A stretch of 64,000 bases of DNA, taken from contig JAACJP010000021.1 of NCBI GenBank assembly GCA_013368375.1, forward strand, positions 1-64,000, read 5' to 3'. The notes beneath the pieces were generated by a model. It did not search any database, was not told the origin of the DNA, and worked only from the letters and a program-made list of their open reading frames with translations. Both the position numbers and the translations under genes were made by a program. The stretch comes from Tricholomella constricta. Its lineage: Eukaryota > Basidiomycota > Agaricomycetes > Agaricales > Lyophyllaceae. Positions 23,463-33,496 of this stretch are shown piece by piece; position 1 is the first letter of the stretch; every line of letters begins with the position of its first letter.

Positions 23463-24831
23463 GGTCGCGAGTAGAAAGGAATAGTCAAAATAATCAGAAC
23501 CGCGTTATGGCAGTAAGTGAAGAGAGTTCAACTGCCTCGAGAACACCAATTTATAAACCCTTTCCACACCCGATCGAGCCAAAGCAGGCGGACAAGTGGA
23601 AACGACACCCTGACCAAGCGGTGCTATGACCGCCAGAACCTGTCAGTCAGTCCCAAAACGGACCTCGGCTCGGGCAAAGAGATCAGTGGCAGCGGAGGCC
23701 ACATGCGCACACGCGACATTGTCTTCCCATTCGGGCAAGTGCTCTTCCCGTTCAGGCAAGTGCGCATGGCCAGATTTGGGTACACAGTGGCCTGGCCTGG
23801 CCAACTGTGAGAAGAAGTACTAAGTGGGCTCCTCCGTTATTGAGTGACACGCGGGAACGGAGGCGGTATACGATACCCTGACGACCAACGCCGATGGTTC
23901 GACTCCTCTGTTGGGTGCTCACTATTGAGAGCCATTATAGGCCGTGGATAGTCAGGTCCTCAATGCTACACGAGGGCGAGACCAAAGCGGGTCCAGGACA
24001 TAGGATGCGAGAATCGCTTTGGCGCGTGTCCGTCGGTACTGGCATCGCTTGGGCGCTGTCAAAGCGCGTCGAAAGGCTAGCTGCTTGTATGTGGGACAGC
24101 AGGTTCGAGCGCAAGGCCAAAGCGCAGGTCGACAACGACGCCGGGTCGGACAAGAGCGCGCGTAAATCTTGAATCTTCTTCACAGGTCAACTTCACTGAC
24201 AGTCGAGCACGGAGAGACGCGTTCGGTTGCCTCACAAGCCATAAGTAGAAAGAAGCATGGATCGTTCCGTCCCATCCTGTAGATTTTTGAGCTCAAAAAA
24301 AAAAAAGATAAGTGGGTGCAAATGCAAAATACAGATGAGAGGAAAAAATAGCATCGCGTCACGCCATCGCGCTCGTCTCTCCCAAACACAGACGTAGTAT
24401 TTACTAAACACTTGAGTTTGACGCATGCATTCCATACATCAATGTGTATGTACTCCAAAAAACTCTTCTCATCACGCCACAGCCGGGTCGGACAAGAGCG
24501 CGCAGAGATCTTCTTCACAGGCTGAAGCACACCAGCGCGTATCGTATCGGGTGCCCGCGCCAGACCGAGGCTGCCTCACAGCCAAGCTGCAGTGGAAGAG
24601 ACGCGTCGGCTATCGTTTTACGAGCGTAAATAGCCGCTGAGAAGTACATACCGTTCCGTTCTTCAGAGTTTGACAACGTAACACTGAAGGCAATTAATAG
24701 ATTATACCAAGAGAAAAAAAAAACCACACCACGCCACACCATCCGTCCGTAAGGTAAGTAAAGTGTAAGTACCCCACCACGACTCATGGCCAACTGCAGA
24801 TCCAAAAGGTCAAGAAGAAACACGCCATCAA
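23463..24831. other. Intergenic region with promoter copy and a degenerate direct repeat
   Basis: From 23463 to about 23940 the DNA is the promoter region duplicated (inverted) at about 14930-15248. Further on, a segment beginning CCGGGTCGGACAAGAGCGCG occurs at 24141 and again at 24483, each followed by diverged but related sequence, a degenerate direct repeat about 340 bp apart. No gene was found. Confidence 0.5.
23549..23557 (-). promoter_or_regulatory. TATA-like box of C2H2 copy 2
   Basis: On the minus strand the sequence reads TTTATAAAT about 90 bp before the ATG at 23462. The dead copy keeps a related TTATAAG at the matching place. Promoter function is inferred from position. Confidence 0.4.
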
Positions 24832-27337
24832 CTAAGATCCTACTACTACTACACCCCCTCCCTCCCTCTCCGCACGCTTCGCATTCTCATAACACTCCAA
24901 CGTAACACTCGCCATGAACCCCGGCAAACACTGCTCCTTCCCAATCCAAAACTGCATCAAATCCGGCAAATCCTGCGGTCCCCCCTCCCCCTGCGCCACC
25001 AGCTGCATCCGCATCTCCCCCCCTTGTCCCCCCTGCCCCCCCTGTCCTTGCCCCCCGTGTCCAGATCCTTGACCAGGGCTGGAACGCGCAGGCGCAAACA
25101 CAAACGACGCCCCCAAATCAAACACCGACGTCACCCTCACCTGCCCATTCGGCTTAAACACAAGCTTAACCCCCAACACGCTCGCAATCGCATCCCGGAA
25201 CTCGGCCCCCTTTGCATTATAAACCTGTTGAAGCCGCAGCAGCCGTTTCTCGCGCTGCCGTAGGGTCTCTTCCAGCGTGGCGTTGGCGCGCTGCAGCAGT
25301 TCGTAGCTCGCACGTGGCACCAGCCCCGCGCCTTCTTGCCCTTCGGTTTCGGATTCGGATTCGGATCGTAATACGAGACTGGAATGTTGAGCCGCACCGC
25401 CCCCGGGCCCGAGCTCGGCAAGCCTGCGCAAAAGCGCTTCGTTCTCCTTCCGGAGCCCGTCCAGCGCCTCCTGGCGCGTCGAAGCCCACTGTGAAGCAGG
25501 GTTGTCCCGCAGCTGTAGCACGCGCGTGCCGGGCGGGACGTGCCGCCCCCCTGCCATCTCCCCGCGCAGCTCGAACAGCTCCTGCTCCAGTGCGTCGATT
25601 GAGGCGGTGGCGGTTTCGAGACCTGTTGTAGTGGGTGGGGTGAGTTGGAAAGGGAAAGGGGAAAGGAAGAGGAGAAGGGTGGGAGGGGGGAGGGGGGGGG
25701 AGGACTCACGTTGTTCGAGTTCGTGGAGTTGAGCTTCCTTCTCTCTGTCTGAGGATGGAGATGCGTCTGCAGGTTTTGTGTCGTGTGCACCCGCACTCGC
25801 ACCCGCACCCCCGCGCGCGTCGAGCTCGGCGTTCAAACGCGCGTTCATCGCCCGGTACTCGTCCACCAGCCCCTCGAGATGAGCCACACGCTGTGCCTGC
25901 ACCTCCCGCTCCCGCTCCCGGCCCTGTTCCTTCCCCTGCCCCTCCTTTCCCTCCTGCCATTCCTCCCCCACCTGCGCCTGCGCTTCGGCCGCATAACTCG
26001 CCTACCACCCAAAGCCCAAGTCAACAAACACAAAAATCACATCAAAATCACTCAATCACTCACCACCAAACCCCTCAAAAACCTCCCCTCGCCCTCCGCC
26101 GCCTCCGTCCCCGCCCTCGCCCTCCCCAGCGCCTCCTCCAATGCCCCCTTCTCCCCCTCCAGCTCCCCTACCCGCGCCTCGGCAGCCCCCAATGCGGTCC
26201 CGAGGTCGGCGAGCTCCGCGCGGGCGGCGGCGAGCTCGGAGGTTAGGGTGCCGGTGGAGGCGAGGAGCGTGGCGTGGGCGAGGCGGAGGGAGGCGAGGGC
26301 ATGCGTTTGGGTTATAGGCGGGGCCCGGGGCGGGGTGCTGGTTGCAGTTCCGGGGTCGGTGTGGGTGTGGGTGGGGGTGGGGGGAAGGGAAGAAGAAGAA
26401 GGCGCAGGAGGAGAGGAGGCGGCAGCAGCCTCGAGCTCGGCGACTCTGCGGCGGAGGGGTTCCATGGCGCGGAGACGAGTCTCGAGTGCGAGTTTCTGTT
26501 CCTGGAGGACGGCGACGCTGGTGGCGCGGGCGCGGAGGGTGGCGAGTTCGGTGGAGAGAAGGGTGTTGGTGCGTTCGAGGGTGCGGAGGTGGGTTGTTTG
26601 GTTTTGGAGCTCCGAGAGGATTAGGGCGTTGTCTGGATGGGCTTGGGGCTGGGATGGCGACGGGGCGGAGGGGGCGTCAAAGGGGTCGGAGTCAGGGGCA
26701 GCTGCGGCGCGCTGGTCGAGGAGGGCGCGGGTGTGGGTTAGTTCGTCTTCGAGGAGGGAGGTGCGGTGTGTGAGGGTGGCGAGCTGGGCTTTGTGGGCGG
26801 CGGCGGCGTGCGCGGAGGAGCGGGTGAGGGCGGCGTGGGTGTCCTCCAGATCGGCGTGGGATTCGCGGAGGGCGGAGAGGGCGGTGCGGAGGGCGCGGAG
26901 GTCGGCTGTCAGGGTGCGCTGGGTGCGAATGTCAACAGGAAATTCGGGATGAAGGGGCGAGGACGCACCTTTTCGTCGTCCCAGACGGCCCGTTCCCGCT
27001 CCTTTTCCTCGCGCTCTGCAGCCTCGCGGTCAGCAAGCCACCTCCGGTCGCGCTCGAGGCGGTCGATAGTGGCTTCGCGGTCGCGGAGCTTGGCATCTAG
27101 GTCGACTTTAGTAGAGTGAGCTGCGACGAGCTGGCGTTCGAGAGAGGCGTGCGAGAGCGAAGAGGTGAACACTTGGACGCGCTTTGCGGGGGTCACAGAC
27201 GAACGGAGCTCTGCAGCAAAAGAGCTGCGCTTCGTCGCTGTCGTGGTCGATGTCGACGGCCGTAGTTTGTCGTCGTTGGAACTGCGATTAGTCGCTGTCG
27301 TTGGCGTTGTCGACGGCCGTTTGTCGTCGTTCATCAC
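24832..27337 (-). CDS. MAD1: Spindle assembly checkpoint protein Mad1
   Basis: Minus-strand exons 27337-26969, 26918-26064, 26001-25710 and 25622-24832 give 768 residues. The N terminus has two near-identical Ser/Thr repeats starting NDDK. Residues of about 50-600 are predominantly heptad-like Ala/Leu/Glu/Arg coiled coil. The C-terminal domain is diagnostic: LRLQQVYNAKGAEFRDAIAS, LGVKLVFKPNGQVRVTSVF, and the final LPGFMASVTLECYE, with a Gly/Gln-rich insertion between them. Mad1 binds Mad2 at unattached kinetochores and nuclear pores and drives mitotic checkpoint signalling. The last intron (87 nt) is a multiple of three and free of stops, so its retention would keep the frame. Very high GC produces long antisense shadow frames. 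The start could be 27337 or the next Met at 27334. It is divergent from the DUF262 gene with 38 bp between ATGs. Confidence 0.9.
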
Positions 27338-27375
27338 AAAGAAAGTTGTTGTTGACTGTTGTTTGTGTATTCATC
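27338..27375. promoter_or_regulatory. 38-bp divergent gap between MAD1 and DUF262 start codons
   Basis: Start codons at 27337 (minus) and 27376 (plus) leave only 38 bp, so the two leaders must overlap or be extremely short, or the core promoters must lie inside the opposite gene. No TATA box is visible. Both starts are supported by the downstream domains rather than by transcript data; a later start in either gene would widen the gap. Confidence 0.55.
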
Positions 27376-29503
27376 ATGGACGACGACGACTACTCGGACC
27401 TCACCGACGTCGAAGACGACGACTACGGCCCGCCAAAGTCGAAGACGGCCACCAACAATGTCGGCTATCGCATTCGCAATGCGCTCAAGGTTCCCAGGGC
27501 CACCACATACACCGCCCAGGCTCTCTACGGTCCGCGTCCCCCTTCGCTGTCCCCCTCGACCCTCGCTGACCTTCCTCCCCACACAGATCAGATGCACTCG
27601 GACGACATCAAGCTCGACCCCGAGTACCAGCGCGACGTCGTCTGGCCCGACACAAAGATGGTCGGCCTCATCGACAGCGTCTTTCGCAACTTTTACATCC
27701 CCCCCATCATCTTTGCCGCCGTCGCCTACGACGACGGCTGCGAGAAAAAGATCTGCATCGACGGTAAACAGCGCTTAACCAGCATACAGCGCTTCATGGA
27801 CGGTTTGGTGCGTTGCTCCCCCGCCCCTCCCTTGCCTCGCCCGCTGACACTCGTTCAGATTCCACGTACGTCCCCATTCCCGTACCCAACCACGCTGACT
27901 CAACGCGGATCCGCCATACAGACAAAGATCCGTGCGTCCGCCGTCTCCTTCTCCCTCTCCCTCTCCCTATCATTTATACTGATATACCTCTAGCATCACA
28001 AGCGAAAAGCTGTGGTACACCGACACAGGCGCCGGCCCCGCCGCGAGGGTCCGCCGCAAGATCCTGCCCGACAAGTACCGCCGCCTCTTTGCGAACAAGC
28101 AGATCGTGTGCGTCGAGTACCAGGATCTGACCGATAGCGACGAGCGGGAGATCTTCCAGGTGCGTGCCCGTGCCCGGACTCGAATTTACACCCTTACCCT
28201 CTCCCTCATCCCCACCCTGTCCGATTCTAGCGCGTCCAGCTCGGCATGGCACTAACCCCAGCCGGTACGTTCCCCCCCCCCCCCTTCCCCTACCCCCCAA
28301 ATCTAACCCCAACACACAGAAAAACTCCAAGTCACAAACTCCCCCCGCGCATCCTTCATCCGCTCTCTCCTCTCCCACTTCCTCTCCGCCCCCTCCTCCT
28401 CCACACACACCCCCTCAACAGGCGCAGGCGCGCTGGCAGCCATCACATGGGAGCGCGCCCGCGGCTCCGACTTTCGCTGCATCGCCCAGATCGCGCATTA
28501 CCTCCACTTTCACACCAACGGCGGGGGCGGTGGGGCAGGAGGAGGAGGAGGAGGGGGGGCAGGAATGGGAGGCTTACTGGCGCTAACGCGCCTGGAACGC
28601 TTCCTGGCGGACCCGACACCGTTCACGCCCGCGTTTGAGGCGCGGGTGCGGGCGGCGCTGGTTGTGGTTGGCGAGCTTGCGGTTGATCGAGGGGCTGTGC
28701 ACCTCGCGGGTGGGGGTGGGGGTGGGGATTCAGAGGAGGAGGAGGAAGGGAAGAGGAAGAGGAAGGAAGGGAAGGAAGTGAGGGACGTGTTCCGGCTCCC
28801 TGCGAAGTTGAGCCCGGTGGAGTTTGTGATGGTGGGCTTGCTCGTGGGTGTGCATATGGAGGGTGCGGGGCTCGCACCCACACCAGGACAGACACAGACA
28901 CAGGGGGCGGAAGGACGCCGCCGGCTTGCAGTGGGGATATGGGAGATGCGGACTGGGGTGCGAGAGGCGCATGTGGATATACGGATGAACGACCGGGTGG
29001 CGCGGACTATGGTGGAGTTTATAAGGGTGTGGAGGCCCAGGCCCTCTCAGGGCACGGGTGAGGACAAGGACAAGGACAAGGACAAGGATAAGGGGAAGGG
29101 GAAGGGGAAGCGTGGGCGGGAGCGGGAGGAGGGCGAGGAAGAGGAAGAGGAAGAGGAGGGGGAGGAGCGCAGGACGAAGCACAAGACCGGGACTGGGACG
29201 GGGACGGGGACGGGGACGGGGCCGAAAATGGGGACGGGGACGAAAACGGGGATGGGGCAGGGAAGCGCGCCGTCCCTGCCCCTACCCCTACCTGCACGCC
29301 CCCTCCCCCCTCCACCGCTCCCCCCCGCGCGCACGGACCGGATGGCGCCGCTGAGGGCTGCTAAGATGCAGACGCAGGCGCAGGCGCAGACGGTGTCCCA
29401 AGCGCAGATACCGGGGCAGGGACAGGGACAGGGGAGCCGGGGCGGATATGGTGGGCGGGCGCATGATTCGGGGGCGGGGGCGGGGTCTGGGGCGCGGAGA
29501 TGA
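27376..29503 (+). CDS. DUF262 (GmrSD N-terminal / ParB-like) domain protein
   Basis: Seven exons (27376-27529, 27587-27807, 27859-27865, 27922-27931, 27994-28159, 28231-28264, 28320-29503) give 591 residues. Two exons are only 7 and 10 nt, and both are needed to join DGL to IPHKDPITSEKLWY in frame. After an acidic start, the DUF262 core shows LDPEYQRDVVWP, LIDSVFRNFYIPPIIF and IDGKQRLTSIQRF (about residue 108), the family's DGxQRLT motif. The second half is low complexity: poly-Gly, DKDKDK, poly-Glu and GTGTGT tracts. In bacteria this domain is the nucleotide-dependent half of modified-DNA restriction enzymes. Fungal members are nuclear-looking and of unknown function; no nuclease domain such as HNH/DUF1524 is visible at the C terminus. 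Nucleotide or nucleic-acid dependence is inference. Confidence 0.85.
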
Positions 29504-31943
29504 GGCGATCCCTTTCACTGGTTTTTTTGTTTTTTTTTGGCGTTCTTGTAGATGTTTAGAATTTGAACGTTGTAGTGAATATGAATGTGAAATGTGAATA
29601 TGAATATTTAGTATTGGTGTTAGTGTTGTTGCTGTGAATACATATGAGGATGTGGGATCTGCGTTGTATAACTTACCTGTGTGGGGGGGGAAGGGAAGGG
29701 GGGAGTGAGGGAGAGGAGGACACATGTACGACGATGATATGCGATGTGACCCCGACACTAATAGTAATGAAGATCGAGAGCTAGAGTCCTGCAGAAGCAG
29801 ATATAAATCAGCCTGCAGGAGATCCGAGTCCAGACGAGGGGTTATTGAATTTTGTGTACTTACAACCTGCGCACTTGCTGCCAGTGGAAACGAAAGTTCT
29901 AAGGGTGGGGGAGGTGAGGGTTTGCTCGCAGCGTCGTACATAGCTATAGAATCATCGCACGTATCGTATCCGAGTCAAAAGGGCAGTAGATCCACTTCAC
30001 AACTGAGTACTGAACGTTGAGCGATGAACGTTGAACGACGATCTATACGATTCCTACCCCCCGCGCCCGTCTGTCACGGTACTCGCGGCGGCGTCGGATG
30101 GAGACGTAACGCGTGCGCGCGTGCGCGTGTTCGAGGAGGCTCAGACTGTGGGGACGCATGTTGGTCTGCTGCACTAATTGTACTTGTATCGCCCACCGCC
30201 CACAACTGGCATACTCGTCGCGGCCAATTTACTGCTCTCCGCACTAGAACGCGACCAGGGTTCAGGGTCGGCTGTTAAAGTTAAAAGTCGCCTTTGTGTG
30301 TTGAACATACTGAACTAACCAAGACAGTATTGGCGCGCCTTTTGTGGGCTGTGCAAGTAGCCACTGCAGTTCACGGTTTAGAAGCTCATCCAGAATCAGA
30401 CAAGTCAGTCCAGAACTATGGTCAGCAATGCCACGCGAGGAGTCTCGGACAGTGGGGACGCATGTGGTATGCTGCACTAATTGTGCATGTAGCACGGCGG
30501 TCCAGGGCAGGCCGTAGAAGCTCATCCAGAATCAGACAAGTCAATCCAAAACTATGGTCAGCATGCATGCCACGCGAGCCTTTGTTTTCGAGTTTCGTAT
30601 CGCCGGCGGTACGGGTGTCATCAGGGTTTGCCAGTTGACCCTGACTTTGCCTTTGTCGACGGTTGTCAGTACTACGCGACATGTACAGAACGAACTGCAA
30701 AGAGGAGAGAGAGATTGTTCACATCTTCGAATCACACGATCGAACCGTGCCTGCTCTTGATGTGAGGGAAATGATGGGCCGCTGAGATTGCATCCCTTGA
30801 ATAGGAGCGTCCGTCGCGGACTTGGAAATTTGACGGACAGGCATTCTAGGAATACTTTCCCCGCTTTCCGGTGCATACAGCAAGGGTTTCTATAGATGTT
30901 TCAAGGGAATCTTTAATCTTCTGAAAGCGCCTTTTTGTATCGAGGTGGTGTTCGAATTGCGGCGATTCCAACGAGACGAGTCTATTTTTAGCATAATTCT
31001 TCTACACATGCACTGACGATGCGTCTACGCGCCCCAGACGCGTCTCCACTTTAATTTTGAACATTGGTGCGTTTCTGGCTGATTGTTTCTCGTCGTTCTG
31101 AGGAAGGCTCTGCAATTCCAGCCATGGACGGCTTCTCAGGACTTGCTCTTCCTTGAGCCTGTGGCAATATACTTTACTTTGCTGGACTGTACTGTGCTCG
31201 GTCACTCAAACTCTGCAGAGCGCCGAGACCTATCCCGAACTGTCTCACTATGTAGGTAAAATATAAGGACAGATCGGTTGCCATTCGAACTCTTAAAGGT
31301 TTGAACGACATTCTATGAGCATGGCCAAGTTCATCTCACATCGAACAATGGCCCCATCAAAACATAAGTTCAGAGTCCGTGACACAGTGGTGGATGGACC
31401 CTCGACATGTTTAAGCGGCACTTCCCATTCTGGAAATACTTCAGATCCTCGTGACTACAAATATAACGCAGTGGCACTCTCTTCATTCCCCTCACCACGA
31501 CTGTATCGTTTAATAATGGCTTCAAATTACCTTGGACATGCTAGGTACTGGATGCACACTCCAACACCTCAACTGAGGGACCCTCACGCGTTCGTCGTTC
31601 CTTGCATCCCGTGTATAAATATTCAACCTTCTAACCATCTCCTCCAGCGACGTTATCGCGCAAATGGTTCGGTGCCTCGACGCGCAGCAATCTGCTCATG
31701 AATTAAACGAACCGTGCGTCAGTGAAGAGTCATTCACCTCACCACATCCATATTTGCATCATTCGACGATGGCTTCAAATCATGGTGAACATGCTGGGTA
31801 CTCGGCTTCAACACCTCAATTGAGGAACCCTCACGCGTTCGTTGTTCCTTGCATCCTGTGTATAAGTATTCAACCTTCTGATCATCATCTCCTCCAGCGA
31901 CGTTGTCGCGCAGAGTGAAGGTCAAAACCCGTCGAACCAGGAC
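29504..31943. other. 2.4 kb intergenic region with local duplications
   Basis: No supported gene. It contains scattered direct repeats (30141-30579) and, from about 31494, a tandemly duplicated promoter/5' region of the next gene. Near 30006-30044 the motif GAACGTTGA recurs in tandem (CTGAACGTTGAGCGATGAAC then GTTGAACG). A related array lies at 60804-60842. Confidence 0.5.
30141..30579. repeat. Two short direct duplications
   Basis: GGGGACGCATG followed by a CTGCACTAATTGT segment occurs at about 30141-30187 and again at about 30445-30490. GAAGCTCATCCAGAATCAGA and following bases up to CCACGCGAG occur at 30381-30439 and again at 30517-30579. The copies differ at several bases, so they are old local duplications. 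Confidence 0.7.
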
Positions 31944-32030
31944 ATGACGTCCTGGGATGGAGTGCTTCGGGGGATGGACGCGCAGCTACCGGCTCACGAA
32001 GTCAACGAACCGTGCGTTAGCGAAGAGTTT
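31494..32030 (+). repeat. Tandem duplication of the promoter and 5' end of the C2H2 gene
   Basis: A unit of about 247 bp, 31494-31733, is repeated at about 31741-32030. Both contain ATGGCTTCAAAT, CCTCACGCGTTCGT and a TATA-like element (TATAAAT at 31614, TATAAGT at 31861). Both end in coding-like sequence giving NEPCVSEE. The second copy carries about 60 extra bp that supply the predicted ATG at 31944. The gene may therefore have two alternative promoters. Confidence 0.8.
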
Positions 32031-33496
32031 CATGGGTCCTACACCGGCCAAAGCGACGAGAGTGCGGCTGAGGATTGGAGAAGAAATCGATGCGGTAACG
32101 AGGCAGGGCCGTCAAGCAAAGTTTGGGTAGGCAATCCACCGTGAGTAATGTTTGGCCTTGTACCCTCCGTTTCTAATTCGGCAATGGCGCGTCTAGGGTA
32201 TCGCTTCCATGCCTTGAAGAAGAACTGGCAGTGCTCCTCGCTAGCATCCCAGGGTTTAGGTCGCCCCCCTCCGCTCAATCATCGTACAACACCGGCCCTG
32301 TCTACGCCATGCCGAGCGCTGCCAGTCCCGATTGGTACCAATCCCCCTTAGGTCCAGGCCGAAACGGCGGTGGAGAATTCGCACAGCCGACTTTCCTAGC
32401 AGGTGGCGCAGCCTTCAACGACGAGAGCCTCCCTTATTCCCAAGCTCCAGAGAACGACTATGGCGTCCAGCTGACTTTCCCAGCGGGTGGCGCAGGCCGC
32501 GTCGACGAGAGACTCCCCTATTTCCAAGTTCCAGAGAATGATCATGGCGTCCAGCCGACTTTCCTAGCGGGTGGAACAGCCAGCGTCGACGAGAGCCTCC
32601 CTTATTCCCAAGCTCCAGAGAATGACTATGAAGTCCTTCGCGACGCGACGATCAATACCCTTCCCCCTCCCCTTGACGCACCGACTGCCCCACTCCCGCT
32701 CCAATTCGACGAGAGCCTCCAAGCTCCAGAGAATGACTATGGCGTCCTTCACGACGTGACAATCAATACCCTTCCCCCTCCCCTTGACGCACCGACTGCC
32801 TCACTCCCGCTCCAATTCGACGAGAGCCTCCAAGCTCCAGAGAATGACTATGGCGTCCTTCACGATGCGACAATCAATACCTTTCCCCCTCCCCCCGACG
32901 CACCGACTGCCCCACTCCCCCTCCAATACGACGAGTTCGGGATCCTCCCCCTCAATCGCCAGGAGGCCGAGTTCGTTTACCTTGGTGTCTACTGCAAGAT
33001 GCAATTCATCTGCCGTTGGAACGGGTGCACACACCAGATACTACTGTCGTCCTACGGGGATGACTACGACTTTTCCATCGCGTGCCATGATAAGTACCAA
33101 CGAGACGTCCGCTTCCACCTCGAGGGACACCTCGACACTTCAAAGGCTCCCGACGGCAAATTCCCCTGCCAATGGGGATCGTGCACCACACTCCTTGCCG
33201 ACAAGCGGGGACTGGAGCGGCACATCCGGTCGCGGGCCCCAGGCCACCAGGTCGACGTCCCCTGGCGCTTTTTCTGCCCTTCCGCAGAGTGCGACGGAGG
33301 ATATAAAATTCGTCGTGCTGACCTGAAAAAACACATGGAGGAGTGCTGCCCGGATATTGACATGGTTCGCCGGGTCCCCGACGAAAATACGCCTGTTGAC
33401 CCGCAGGCGTGTACCACCAATACTGGAAAGCGTAAAGCACGGGCATCGAATGAGGATGGAGCGCGCCCCGCCAAGAGACAGAGGGAGATGCAGTAA
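31944..33496 (+). CDS. C2H2-type zinc-finger protein with internal repeats (copy 3)
   Basis: Exons 31944-32140 and 32197-33496 give 498 residues. The N-terminal exon is acidic (NEPCVSEEF). The middle is a repeat array: three 28-residue units of the type QPTFLAGG..DESLPYSQ.PENDYGV, then 37-residue units of the type TINTLPPPLDAPTAPLPLQF ending APENDYGV. The C-terminal third holds the fingers shared with the genes at 19.1 and 22.2 kb: FICRWNGC with HLEGH, FPCQWGSCTTLLADKRGLER, and FFCPSAECDGGYKIRRADLK. A basic tail (KRKARASN, RPAKRQRE) resembles a nuclear signal. Likely a DNA-binding regulator whose disordered repeat region may vary in length among strains. A start at 31974 is an alternative. 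Confidence 0.85.
32384..32940 (+). repeat. Coding minisatellite: 84-bp then 111-bp units
   Basis: Three 84-bp units (32384-32467, 32468-32551, 32552-32635) are followed by two full 111-bp units (32636-32746, 32747-32857) and a third that degenerates near 32940. Both unit lengths are multiples of three, so the frame is kept. The PENDYGV heptad is common to both unit types, suggesting the longer unit grew from the shorter. Confidence 0.88.

Noticed and set aside
23840..23915. tRNA-like B box (GGTTCGACTCC)
   Set aside because: No A box at the right distance and no acceptor or anticodon stem pairing; part of the duplicated promoter region.
25783..26952. 389-codon plus-strand frame across MAD1
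   Set aside because: It is antisense to the coiled-co­il coding exons; Ser/Arg/Val-rich composition is what GC-rich Leu/Ala/Glu codons give on the other strand. Mad1 motifs support the minus strand.
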